Shown here piece by piece: positions 27,305 through 34,788 of a stretch of DNA of 64,000 bases. The stretch is from contig NZ_FRFF01000167.1 of assembly GCF_900143625.1 (NCBI RefSeq), forward strand, positions 1-64,000, read 5' to 3'. Position 1 is the first letter of the stretch. Each line of letters starts with the position of its first letter. The notes beneath the pieces were generated by a model. The model had not been told where the DNA came from. It saw only the letters and a list, made by a program, of their open reading frames with translations, and made no database searches. Origin of the DNA: Nocardiopsis sp. JB363 (GTDB lineage: Bacteria; Actinomycetota; Actinomycetes; Streptosporangiales; Streptosporangiaceae). The position numbers and the translations under genes are program-made.

Positions 27305-28999
27305 CTAGAGACTGAGCATGAGTTGCGCATGCTCGGCCGAGCGCCCCGAACGGTCTTGGGCGTTCTGGTCCACCGCGTTCCGTCCGTGTCCAGCTCCATC
27401 GGATCGTGTCCGTGGTCCGGATGCGCGAGGGCGGTCTTCCTCACGCCCCGGGCTACGTGATTCGGCCTGGATGGTCCGATGCCCCGCACCATCACTCCGG
27501 TGATGCGGGGGCGGTGCCATCCGACGCCGGATCGCGTGCCCCAGAGCGCGCCTACCGATCGCCACCGCAGCGGCGGCGTGTCGGGAAGTCCTACGTTTCC
27601 TACCGGTCAGTGGCTTGTGCCAGTGCTGGGCGCCCCATCTGGAGGTGTAGGCGGGATCAACGGCGATCACACCGATACCGGTCTCGGCGCACATCGACAG
27701 GAGCCGGGCACGCAGTTTGCCGGTGGGCATCCCGGAGATGAGCTGCCGGAACCGCTTCCTGCGGCCGTGCTTCTCCCGACTCTTGGAGTCGGTGAAGTCC
27801 AGGTCCTCGACCGCGATCGCTCGCACACCACAGCTTTGCGCCCAGCGCAACAACCGGGTCAGGGCATGCCTGACCTGGGCATCGCGGTGGGTAGCGCTGC
27901 CGGACAACTGGTAGTCGAACCGGCGCGGGTCACCGATGGGGTTGCCATGGGTGTCCAGGCGCCAGGCGGCCAGGTGGTCGGCGTTGGTGTCCACTCCGAT
28001 CACCCCTGGGGCCAGGGCGGCCCGAAGAGGGACCTGCGGTGGCGCCGCGATCTGCCATGAGGCGGTCAGGTACCAACGCCGCCGTTCCGCGTCCAGGTGC
28101 ACTCGGTAGGCCACCGCCCGGTTCTCCGCCACCCGCTCGGCCCACTCCTGGCCTCGGTGTGCGAAGGCGGCCGTTCCCGAGAGCACATATCGGCCGTTCG
28201 GGGCGTTCGCCCATTCCTTGAGTGGCGCCGGGAGTTTGATCGACACCTCACCGTCAGGGGTGATGCGGATCGTCTCGTTACCGAACCGCTTCCCCGATTC
28301 CCCATCAGCCTGAAGGAACCAGCGGGCCGTTTCCCACCGCTCACGCCACTGAGATCGGTCCACACCCGTGGCGTCCAGGTGGTGGCGGTTGCGGGCCAGA
28401 TGTTTACCGCCGCGCACCACGCGCACCAGGCCGGCCTCGAAGTCAGCCCGCACCGTGGCCAACCGGTCTTGAAGGCTGGCCAGACGTCGGGACTTGGCGT
28501 GCCACTCCTGCCGGGACCGATAGCCGCCGGGCTTCTTCTTGGTGCCCTTGGCGCCGACCGGCAACGACAGCCGGTGCCGGATCGTCGCGATCCCCGCTTG
28601 AAGGGAGCGCAGGTGCGCCACCTGGCCACGCCGGGCCAGCGCCCACTGGTCGTGGGTGGCCTTGGTGATCGACCCCGCCCACCGCGAAGACGACTCCGGC
28701 GTCAACGCCCGCTTACGCGCCGCCCACCTCGCGCTGTCGTGGTCCAGGCCATCAGCACAGCGGGCCTTGAGGTCGGCGGAGGCCAGCGACCCCAAGTGTG
28801 CGCCGACCAGCCGCAACACCTTCTCGTCCTGGGCGGTCAGGTGTTTGAGGCGGGTGCGCACGGCCACACCGGTGGGCCCCGGAACCAGGTAGGGGCCGGC
28901 GATCGGTCGCAAACCTCGCTGGTCGGTGCCCACCACTGGCTTGCCACCCCCTGCCCTTGACCGTGTTCGATCCCCGTTTTCGAACACCACGCTAGCCAC
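27305..28999 (-). CDS. TnpB-related RNA-guided nuclease family protein
   Basis: A 564-residue protein of the actinomycete TnpB-related branch. The RuvC-like core shows GVIGVDTNADHL (D337) and AIAVEDLDFTDSK (E398). The region of the third catalytic residue reads TSRHAAAAVAIGRRALGH (about 471-488), without the usual Asp. The zinc finger normally between motifs II and III is also not recognisable: VDPAYTSRWGAQHW stands where the CxxC pairs should be. The C-terminal 75 residues are low-complexity, with RSDGAGH twice, and probably overlap the guide-RNA region at the element end. The GTG at 28999 is an approximate start. Confidence 0.8.
   Translation of the reverse strand: MASVVFENGDRTRSRAGGGKPVVGTDQRGLRPIAGPYLVPGPTGVAVRTRLKHLTAQDEKVLRLVGAHLGSLASADLKARCADGLDHDSARWAARKRALTPESSSRWAGSITKATHDQWALARRGQVAHLRSLQAGIATIRHRLSLPVGAKGTKKKPGGYRSRQEWHAKSRRLASLQDRLATVRADFEAGLVRVVRGGKHLARNRHHLDATGVDRSQWRERWETARWFLQADGESGKRFGNETIRITPDGEVSIKLPAPLKEWANAPNGRYVLSGTAAFAHRGQEWAERVAENRAVAYRVHLDAERRRWYLTASWQIAAPPQVPLRAALAPGVIGVDTNADHLAAWRLDTHGNPIGDPRRFDYQLSGSATHRDAQVRHALTRLLRWAQSCGVRAIAVEDLDFTDSKSREKHGRRKRFRQLISGMPTGKLRARLLSMCAETGIGVIAVDPAYTSRWGAQHWHKPLTGRKRRTSRHAAAAVAIGRRALGHAIRRRMAPPPHHRSDGAGHRTIQAESRSPGREEDRPRASGPRTRSDGAGHGRNAVDQNAQDRSGRSAEHAQLMLSL
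27314..27334. repeat. Subterminal hairpin, 3' end of the tnpB element
   Basis: GAGCATG (27314-27320) and CATGCTC (27328-27334) are perfect 7-bp arms around a 7-nt loop, inside the last codons of tnpB. A second hairpin-forming stretch lies at about 27482-27510 (CCCCGC...GATGCGGGG), consistent with a structured guide RNA covering this end. Confidence 0.5.
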
Positions 29000-29040
29000 C
29001 TCCGAGGGTGGGTGTCCCGCGAACCGGGAAACTCCTCTGC

Positions 29041-29060
29041 CCGGTCAGGGGGCGGACCGG
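29041..29060. repeat. Hairpin near the 5' side of the tnpB element
   Basis: CCGGTC (29041-29046) and GACCGG (29055-29060) pair around an 8-nt loop, 42 nt upstream of the tnpB start. It is a candidate element-end palindrome. Confidence 0.35.
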
Positions 29061-29103
29061 TGCCGAACCGTCTCGTCGGTGAAGTGGTTCGAGGTGTTCG
29101 CTC

Positions 29104-29544
29104 ATGAACGTTCACGCACACCGATGTGACCGCGCACACGAACAGACGAAACCCCTCGCCCGGCACCTCGCCGATCTGGGCACGCCCTCCTGGTACGCGA
29201 GGTTCACCGTCCAGGTGATGAGCGACCTCTCCCTGCGCGAGCTCGTGAGCCGAGAGGCCCTCGACTGTTCCTCCCTCGTCCGAGCGGGGGAAGCGCTGCG
29301 CGCGTGCCTGCCCGACCTTCCCGACGAGGTCCGCGCCGAACGCCAGGACATGGCGCGGCAACTCATGCTCTTGACGTTGGCGCGGCGCGAGCGTGCGCTG
29401 AGCGAGGGGACGGACACACGCCCGGACTCCTGGAACCGCACCGCCGTCGGGCTCACCGACGCCCTCACCGGGCTCTGGCTCGCGCCCGTCACCGAGGTCC
29501 CGGGACCGGCCGGGCCGGAGGTCGCGCGTTCCGCGCACTCCTGA
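29104..29544 (+). pseudogene. TetR-family repressor, C-terminal domain fragment
   Basis: From about 29143 the frame reads as a TetR effector domain: LARHLADLGTPSWYARFTVQ, LPDLPDEVRAERQDMARQL, ARRERALSEGT and a GLTDALTGLWLAPVT end. No helix-turn-helix precedes it; the matching N-terminal part lies inverted at 26897-27040. The ATG at 29104 gives an open frame of 146 residues, but the first 12 or so do not fit the family. The remnant is therefore probably not functional. Confidence 0.72.
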
Positions 29545-29638
29545 ACACCTGTGCGGTCGCACAAGCCTCGGATAAGGTCTTTCGCGCCCGCCACGCGGGC
29601 GCTAGTGTGCGAACAGGCCCCGCCGCCACGGGGCGCCA

Positions 29639-29710
29639 CGGTGTGTAGCTCAGCAGCAGAGCGCCCGGCTCTTATCCGGGAGGGCGCGGGGGCGGAACCC
29701 GCCGCACCGG
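29639..29710 (+). tRNA. tRNA-like cloverleaf, anticodon CUU, with non-canonical D and T loops
   Basis: All four stems have canonical length and pair fully. Acceptor: 29639-29645 with 29703-29709 (one G-U). D stem: 29648-29651 with 29659-29662. Anticodon stem: 29664-29668 with 29676-29680. T stem: 29686-29690 with 29698-29702. The 7-nt anticodon loop CTCTTAT has U33 and anticodon CTT (Lys). The variable loop has 5 nt. But the T loop is GGCGGAA (no U54, U55 or A58) and the D loop AGCAGCA lacks G19, so the normal elbow cannot form. No CCA is encoded. Two bases after the acceptor stem comes the ATG of the 754-residue gene. It may be a pseudo-tRNA or a cis-acting tRNA mimic rather than a working tRNA. 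Confidence 0.6.
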
Positions 29711-29711
29711 C

Positions 29712-31976
29712 ATGGAACACCGACCTCCCGTCCACGTGGGCCCGGCCTACCCCGCGAGTCGACTCGCCAAGGCGCTGACCACCGCCGCCTCCCACGACGA
29801 CCCGGATGTACGCCGGGCCGCCGAGCGGCGTGCCACGTCCTGGTTGCGCGTCCTGGGCGGCATGGGCGACGGCACCCTGACCATCGGGTCGCGCACCCCC
29901 GTCCGGGACCTGCCCCCGTGGGTCACCCCCGAGGTCGTCCACGGTGGTTTCGCCACCGGCGCGGCCGCCGCCGGTGGCCCGCTGCGCCCGCACGAAATCG
30001 AACTCATCGAACGGCACGGCCTGCGGGCCGACCGCGGTTCGCTGTACTCCCACCACCTGACCGAGACCGGGCTGTCCCACCTGAGCGCGCTGCTCGACAG
30101 CGGCGGCTACGCACTCGACCAGCCCGAACAGGCCGCGCTGCTCACCGTGGTGTGGCTGCTGCGGGCCGGGGACACCGCCGCCGCCCTGCGGCTGCTGAGC
30201 GCCTTGGACCCCTTCGGCGCGTCCCTGTGCCTGACCCCGCGCCCGGCCCCGGTCGTGGACCTGCCCGAGGGTTCGGTCTTTCGTTGGTCGGTGGCGGATG
30301 TGCGCGCCGGGTTGGAGAGGGTCGCCCGTGAGCCCGCCCCTCAGCCGACCGCTCAGCGCGAAGCGCTGCGCGTGTGGAACCCCTTCGCCGACCGGGCCCT
30401 GGCGCACTGGTGGGAGACGGTCGAGAACGGGGTGGTCGACTCGCGCCGTTCCAAGGGCTGGGAGGCGCGCGGCGCCGACCTGCTGGAGGAGTACGGGCGG
30501 CTGGCCGCCGAGCACACCCTGTGTTCCAAGCACCGTGATCCCGAGGAGAACCTGGGGATCCTGCTCGCGGCGCTGCGCGAGACGCTGTCCGAGGAGGGGC
30601 TGGGAGCGCGCCGACGCGGGCTGCTCCGGCACGCGGTGGGCTCCATGGTGGCCAAGCGGGGCGTGCCCGGTTCCGCCGAGCACACCGCCCTGCGCGACGC
30701 CCAGGCCGCGCAGGCGGCGCCGCCTACCCACGACGCGTTCGCGACCGTGCTGCTGGGCCGGTTGTCCGCCTTCGCCGCCAACTCCGGGCTGGCCGACCCC
30801 GAGTCCGTCCTGACGCCGCTCTCCCCCTCGGAGGCACGGGAATTCGACGTACCCGAAGTCACCACGATCCCGACGCCTCTGCGGGAACGAGTGGAACGGG
30901 CGGTCATCGCTCCGTTGGACACCCTGGTGGAACGCGGGCTGATCCCCTCCGCCGAGGTACTGGCCTCGCTGGTGCCCACGTTGGCCGCCACCGCCGAGGC
31001 CGCCGCGATCGATGATCCGGCCCTGAACCGCCTGGTGGCCGCGCACCACCGCGCGTTCGCCGCGCGGCGTTCCCTGCTGTTGCTGAACCTGTCCTCCCAG
31101 GTGCGGCGGGAGGAGCTGCCTTGGGTCCGGGAGGCGGCCCCCCATCACGCCACGGACGACCTGCGCCGGTCCGCGGCCCGAACCCTCATCACCCGTCTGG
31201 GTGAGACGACGCTGACCCGGTTCCCGGGGACCATCACGCCCAATCCGCTGGTGCGCGAGCTCAACGGGCTGGCCGGCACCGCCGGCTCACCGGTGCGGTT
31301 CGTGGAGGAGCTGGCCGCCGACATCTTCATGCGCGACTTCTCCGCCAAGTTCGTGCGGGCCGCCAAGGTGGCTGCGGAACTGCTGAGCGATGGCCTGTAC
31401 ACCCGCTACTACGGGATCGACACCGCCCGGGTGCTCGCCTTGGACGAGAAGCACGATCCGGCCGGCTTCGCCGCCCTGTGCGTCGAACGGGCCCACGACC
31501 CCGAGTGGTCGGTGCCCGGCAACGGCACGATCATCGAGCAGGCCCAGATCCTGACCACGCACAACCTGGCCGCCCTGACCCTGTCCGGCGCGCGCCCCGC
31601 CGACGGGTGGGTCGAGGCCGCGCGCCGGGCGCATCTGCACACGGTGCGTCTGGTCGAGACGCTGCCGAAGGTCTTCGACGTCCTGGCGCACGTGAAGAAC
31701 GCGGCGTTCGCCTGGCGACAGACGGTGTTCCTGCTGTCCCTGTGTCCCTTGGAGGAACAACGAGCGAGCCTGAAGTGGATGTCCCACCTGTCCGAGCGGC
31801 AGCCGGCCCACGTGCGCGATCGGTTGGCCCCGGCGTTGGCCGGACTGCGCGCGGTGGTGGAGGGACGGCCCCCCGATTCCGACGGAGGCACGGTGTTCCT
31901 GGGCTGGACGACCCGGCCGCACTGGATGCCGGCGATCGCTCCGGGGGCGCTACGCTCCCCGCAGGGCCCGACTTGA
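29712..31976 (+). CDS. 754-residue protein of unknown function preceded by a tRNA-like element
   Basis: I do not recognise a family. The sequence is soluble and rich in Ala, Leu, Arg and Glu, predicted mainly helical, without signal peptide, membrane segments or a clear nucleotide-binding motif. The middle contains ENLGILLAALRETLSEEGLG and a stretch of conserved-looking tryptophans and histidines (WWETVENGVVDSRRSKGWE); the C-terminal half has HVKNAAFAWRQTVFLLSLC. The only start in frame before LGGMGDG is the ATG at 29712, because an in-frame TAG sits at 29646. A GGGAGGG (29678-29684) lies 27 nt upstream but would come within about 10 nt if the T arm of the cloverleaf stayed folded. Codon use is like that of the neighbours. 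Confidence 0.75.
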   Translation: MEHRPPVHVGPAYPASRLAKALTTAASHDDPDVRRAAERRATSWLRVLGGMGDGTLTIGSRTPVRDLPPWVTPEVVHGGFATGAAAAGGPLRPHEIELIERHGLRADRGSLYSHHLTETGLSHLSALLDSGGYALDQPEQAALLTVVWLLRAGDTAAALRLLSALDPFGASLCLTPRPAPVVDLPEGSVFRWSVADVRAGLERVAREPAPQPTAQREALRVWNPFADRALAHWWETVENGVVDSRRSKGWEARGADLLEEYGRLAAEHTLCSKHRDPEENLGILLAALRETLSEEGLGARRRGLLRHAVGSMVAKRGVPGSAEHTALRDAQAAQAAPPTHDAFATVLLGRLSAFAANSGLADPESVLTPLSPSEAREFDVPEVTTIPTPLRERVERAVIAPLDTLVERGLIPSAEVLASLVPTLAATAEAAAIDDPALNRLVAAHHRAFAARRSLLLLNLSSQVRREELPWVREAAPHHATDDLRRSAARTLITRLGETTLTRFPGTITPNPLVRELNGLAGTAGSPVRFVEELAADIFMRDFSAKFVRAAKVAAELLSDGLYTRYYGIDTARVLALDEKHDPAGFAALCVERAHDPEWSVPGNGTIIEQAQILTTHNLAALTLSGARPADGWVEAARRAHLHTVRLVETLPKVFDVLAHVKNAAFAWRQTVFLLSLCPLEEQRASLKWMSHLSERQPAHVRDRLAPALAGLRAVVEGRPPDSDGGTVFLGWTTRPHWMPAIAPGALRSPQGPT

Positions 31977-32135
31977 ACCGGAAAGGCCGACGGGTGGCCG
32001 GATCCGGCCATCCACACGTGAGCATGCACGTGCACTTGCACCGCCGGTGATACCACTGGGGAGTACGCAGTCGCCCACCTCGGACCGGGAGGTCGGCTCC
32101 GCCGTCGGCCACGCGCCGTAGTTAGGGTGAGACGC

Positions 32136-32363
32136 ATGTCGATATGGGCGCGAGGAGACCGCACAGGGAGGGTCGGCGAGGCCCTCCTGATGTTGGAGGG
32201 GCAGGGGATCATCGACGGACTGGAGATCCTCCCGGCCGAGGAGAAGCCCTACCGTGTCCGCGTCCCGGCCGGCATCGTCCACATGGACGAGGACGAGGCC
32301 TCCATGTTCGCCCTGGGCGCGGTCGTCGGCGCCTTCGGGAACGTGGCCCGCCAGCGCGCCTGA
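32136..32363 (+). CDS. Conserved-looking 75-residue protein, function unknown
   Basis: A small soluble protein with an acidic patch (HMDEDEASMFALGAVVGAFG) and no known motif. The ATG at 32136 lies 7 nt after the -10-like hexamer TAGGGT (32123-32128), so the mRNA is probably leaderless; a GTG at 32127 would fall within the promoter. It is followed by a strong terminator shared with the TetR gene. Nothing in 31977-32135 suggests another gene. Confidence 0.6.
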   Translation: MSIWARGDRTGRVGEALLMLEGQGIIDGLEILPAEEKPYRVRVPAGIVHMDEDEASMFALGAVVGAFGNVARQRA

Positions 32364-32387
32364 TCCGAACTCCCTGCCTTCGGTCCC

Positions 32388-32425
32388 CCGTCGGTAGGGG
32401 CCTGTCGACGGGCCCCTACCGACGG
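32388..32425. terminator. Bidirectional terminator
   Basis: A perfect 15-bp stem joins CCGTCGGTAGGGGCC (32388-32402) to GGCCCCTACCGACGG (32411-32425) with an 8-nt loop. The TAG stop of the TetR gene lies inside the right arm. It serves both the 75-residue gene on plus and the TetR gene on minus. Confidence 0.92.
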
Positions 32426-33060
32426 CCCATGGTGCGCAGGATCGCGTCCAACAGCAGGTCCCTGACCATCGTGCGGTGTTCGGAGTCGTGCTGGACCGTC
32501 AGCTCGTTGTTGAAGGTGGACAGGCACATGCCCACCGTCATCTCGGCCAGGGGACCGGCCGGACGCCCGTCCTTGGGCAGCTCCTCCACGAAACGGGCGA
32601 CCTCGATGGCCTCGCGGACCGCTTCGATCCACGGTGCGATGCGCTCGCGCCACCACGTCCGTTGGGGTCCGGGCTCCGCGCCCATCCCCGACGCCGCCGC
32701 GAGCAGCGCGCCGGACTCCAGCCACAGCCCGATCCAGCCGTCGACCAGGCGCCCCATGTAGCCGTCGATGGACTCCATCCGCCCGAACGTCAGGTCCACT
32801 TGGGAGGAGAAGGCGGTCAGGCGTACGTCCACGGCGGCCTGGAGCACCTGGTTCTTGTGGTTGTAGTAGCGGTAGACGGTGGAGCGGTCGATGTCGACGC
32901 CCTCGGTGATCTCCTTGTAGGTGACCTGGCTGAAGGGCTTGGTCCGCAGCAACGCCACGAGGCTGTTCTGCAGCTGGAGCATGCGCTGCGCGGCGCGCAG
33001 GCTCCCGCTGGTCCCCGGGCTCGAATCCTGCGGCACCGTCATACCCGATCCGTCCGTCAT
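32416..33060 (-). CDS. TetR-family transcriptional regulator
   Basis: A 214-residue regulator with an N-terminal helix-turn-helix (VTYKEITEGVDIDRSTVYRYYNHKNQVL, about residues 45-72) and a C-terminal helical effector domain. The first 20 or so residues are Ser/Pro-rich. ATGs at 33060 and 33042 are both possible. It lies 108 nt downstream of the beta-glucosidase gene on the same strand. That gene carries its own CebR site, so the TetR target is not evident. Confidence 0.85.
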   Translation of the reverse strand: MTDGSGMTVPQDSSPGTSGSLRAAQRMLQLQNSLVALLRTKPFSQVTYKEITEGVDIDRSTVYRYYNHKNQVLQAAVDVRLTAFSSQVDLTFGRMESIDGYMGRLVDGWIGLWLESGALLAAASGMGAEPGPQRTWWRERIAPWIEAVREAIEVARFVEELPKDGRPAGPLAEMTVGMCLSTFNNELTVQHDSEHRTMVRDLLLDAILRTMGRR

Positions 33061-33168
33061 GGGCTCCCACGGCCCTCGCGTCATTGACGGAGTCCAGCTT
33101 GCCCCAGATCGAATCGGATGCCAACACGGCGTTGGCCACCGAGGCACCCCTGTGGAACGGGGTACCCG

Positions 33169-34581
33169 TCAGGCATCCGCCGCTCGCGTGCGCGTGGCCC
33201 GGTGGGCGGTCAGGTAGTCGCGGTACCAGTGGAAGCTGTCCTTGGGGTGACGTTCCAACAGGTCGTAGTCGACCCGCACCAACCCGAACCGGCGGTCGTA
33301 GCCGTAAGCCCACTCGAAGTTGTCCAGCAACGACCACACGAAGTACCCGCGCACGTCCACGCCGGCCTCGATGGCGCGGCCCAGTGCCGCCAGGTGGTCG
33401 CGCAGGTAGTCGACGCGGTCGGTGTCGCGCACACGGCCGTCGGCGTCGGGGGCGTCGGGTTCGGCCGACCCGTTCTCGGTGATGAGGATGGGCGGCAGGT
33501 CCGGGTAGCGGCGATCCAGGTCGACGAGCAGATCGGTGAGGTTCTCGGGCACCACGGGCCAGCCCATGGTGGTGTGCCGGACTCCCTCGTAGGGGACCTG
33601 TTCCACGCCGATGTCGACGGCGGTGCGGCGGGCGGGGTCGGGCTCGGTGTGCGGGGCGTCGCGCAACATGATCGGCCGGTAGAAGTTGACGCCGAGGAAG
33701 TCCAGGGGCTGACCGATCGTTTCCAGGTCGCCCTCGACCCGGTGGGAGCCGTCGGCGAGTTCGCCCCACACCTCCTTCTCGTTGTCCGGGTAGGCGCCGG
33801 TGAAGATGGGGTCGAACCAGGTGCGGTTGTGCAGGGTGCGGGCCCGTTCCACGGCGGCGCGGTCGGCCTCGGAGTCGGTGGCCGGCACCAGGTGGTCGGG
33901 GTTGAGGGTGATACCGACCTCTCCCGCGTCGGCGGCGCGCAGTTCGCCGACCGCCGTGCCGTGCGCCAAGAGCAGGTGGTGGGCGACGGCCAGGGCGGGC
34001 GCGCCCTCCTTCGTTCCGGGGGCGTGGCGTCCGATGGCGTGCCCGACGAACGCCGAGCAGAAGGGTTCGTTGAGGGTGATCCACCGGTTGACGCGGTCGC
34101 CGAGGCGTTCGGCGACGATCGCGGTGTACTCGCCGAAGCGGTGCGCCGTGTCACGGACCCGCCAGCCGCCCTCGTCCTCCAGGGCCTGCGGTAGGTCCCA
34201 GTGGTAGAGGGTGAGCACGGGTTCGATACCGGCGGCCAGGATGGTGTCGACCAGGCGGTCGTAGAAGGCCAGCCCCTCGGGGTTGGGGCGTCCCCGGCCG
34301 GTGGGTTGGACGCGCGACCAGGAGACCGAGAAGCGGTACAGGTCCACGCCCAGCTCGGCGAGCAGTGCGACGTCCTCGCCGTAGCGGTGGTAATGGTCGC
34401 AGGCGACGTCGCCGCTCTCGCCTCGGGCGACGCGTCCGGGGGTGTGAGAGTAGGTGTCCCAGATCGAGGGACCCCGACCGCCTTCGTCGGCGGCGCCCTC
34501 GACCTGGTAGGCGGCGGTGGCGGTGCCGAAGAGGAGTTCGGCGGGAAGCACTGGGTCTGCCTGGGGGTAGCGGCCGGACAT
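33169..34581 (-). CDS. Beta-glucosidase, glycoside hydrolase family 1
   Basis: A 470-residue GH1 enzyme that hydrolyses cellobiose and other beta-glucosides. The acid/base Glu is in ITLNEPFCSA, the nucleophile Glu in ILITENGSAEP, and the FGTATAAYQVEGA N-terminus is typical. There is no signal peptide, so it acts in the cytoplasm on imported disaccharides. The ATG at 34581 has AAGGAGG upstream with 9-nt spacing. A CebR-type operator lies 16-29 nt upstream. The transporter genes (cebEFG) and cebR usually found with it are not in the window. Confidence 0.95.
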   Translation of the reverse strand: MSGRYPQADPVLPAELLFGTATAAYQVEGAADEGGRGPSIWDTYSHTPGRVARGESGDVACDHYHRYGEDVALLAELGVDLYRFSVSWSRVQPTGRGRPNPEGLAFYDRLVDTILAAGIEPVLTLYHWDLPQALEDEGGWRVRDTAHRFGEYTAIVAERLGDRVNRWITLNEPFCSAFVGHAIGRHAPGTKEGAPALAVAHHLLLAHGTAVGELRAADAGEVGITLNPDHLVPATDSEADRAAVERARTLHNRTWFDPIFTGAYPDNEKEVWGELADGSHRVEGDLETIGQPLDFLGVNFYRPIMLRDAPHTEPDPARRTAVDIGVEQVPYEGVRHTTMGWPVVPENLTDLLVDLDRRYPDLPPILITENGSAEPDAPDADGRVRDTDRVDYLRDHLAALGRAIEAGVDVRGYFVWSLLDNFEWAYGYDRRFGLVRVDYDLLERHPKDSFHWYRDYLTAHRATRTRAADA

Positions 34582-34596
34582 GGGATCACCCTCCTT

Positions 34597-34610
34597 TGGG
34601 AGCGCTCCCA
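34597..34610. promoter_or_regulatory. CebR-type LacI-family operator
   Basis: TGGGAGCGCTCCCA is a perfect 14-bp palindrome identical to the known actinobacterial cellobiose repressor site. It sits between promoter and Shine-Dalgarno of the beta-glucosidase gene, so cellobiose-type sugars should induce that gene. Confidence 0.92.
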
Positions 34611-34788
34611 ATTGTGATCCACCCGATCCCGAAGATCAAGCACCACCGTGCGGTCGTCCCATCACACATCGTGACAACGGAAAGGCTACCGAGCCGAGAC
34701 CTCCCGCGTCGAACCGGGTCGCGCCCGACACCGTCACAACATCAGCGCGCCCCTGTCCCCGCACGCGCGCCGTAGAAAGGGCGAAGGC

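Larger units (their letters stand above)
27305..29100 (-). mobile_element. IS200/IS605- or IS607-type element with tnpB only
   Basis: The element carries one tnpB gene and no tnpA. Hairpins near both ends may be the subterminal palindromes of such elements: GAGCATG/CATGCTC (27314-27334) on the 3' side of tnpB and CCGGTC/GACCGG (29041-29060) on the 5' side. Exact ends cannot be fixed because these elements make no target duplication; the left limit is set by the end of the MATE fragment. The element lies within the shattered MATE-TetR locus. Confidence 0.65.

Noticed and set aside
27305-29100. Intact IS605 transposon with tnpA
   Set aside because: No Y1 or serine transposase gene lies on either strand within or near the element.
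29104-29544. Intact small transcriptional regulator
   Set aside because: Only the TetR effector domain is present; the DNA-binding part is on the other strand 2 kb away and itself truncated.
29639-29710. Ordinary tRNA-Lys gene
   Set aside because: The T loop lacks the TTC consensus and the D loop lacks G19, so elongation-factor and synthetase recognition in the usual way is improbable; listed instead as tRNA-like.
29112-31148. 678-codon open frame on minus opposite the 754-residue gene
   Set aside because: The plus strand shows the natural codon pattern and a defined start; the minus reading is low-complexity (Gln/Gly/Arg) and runs through the tRNA-like element and the TetR remnant.
32416-34581. 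TetR gene as the regulator of the adjacent beta-glucosidase
   Set aside because: The beta-glucosidase promoter carries a perfect CebR operator and no TetR-type palindrome was seen there; adjacency alone is weak evidence.
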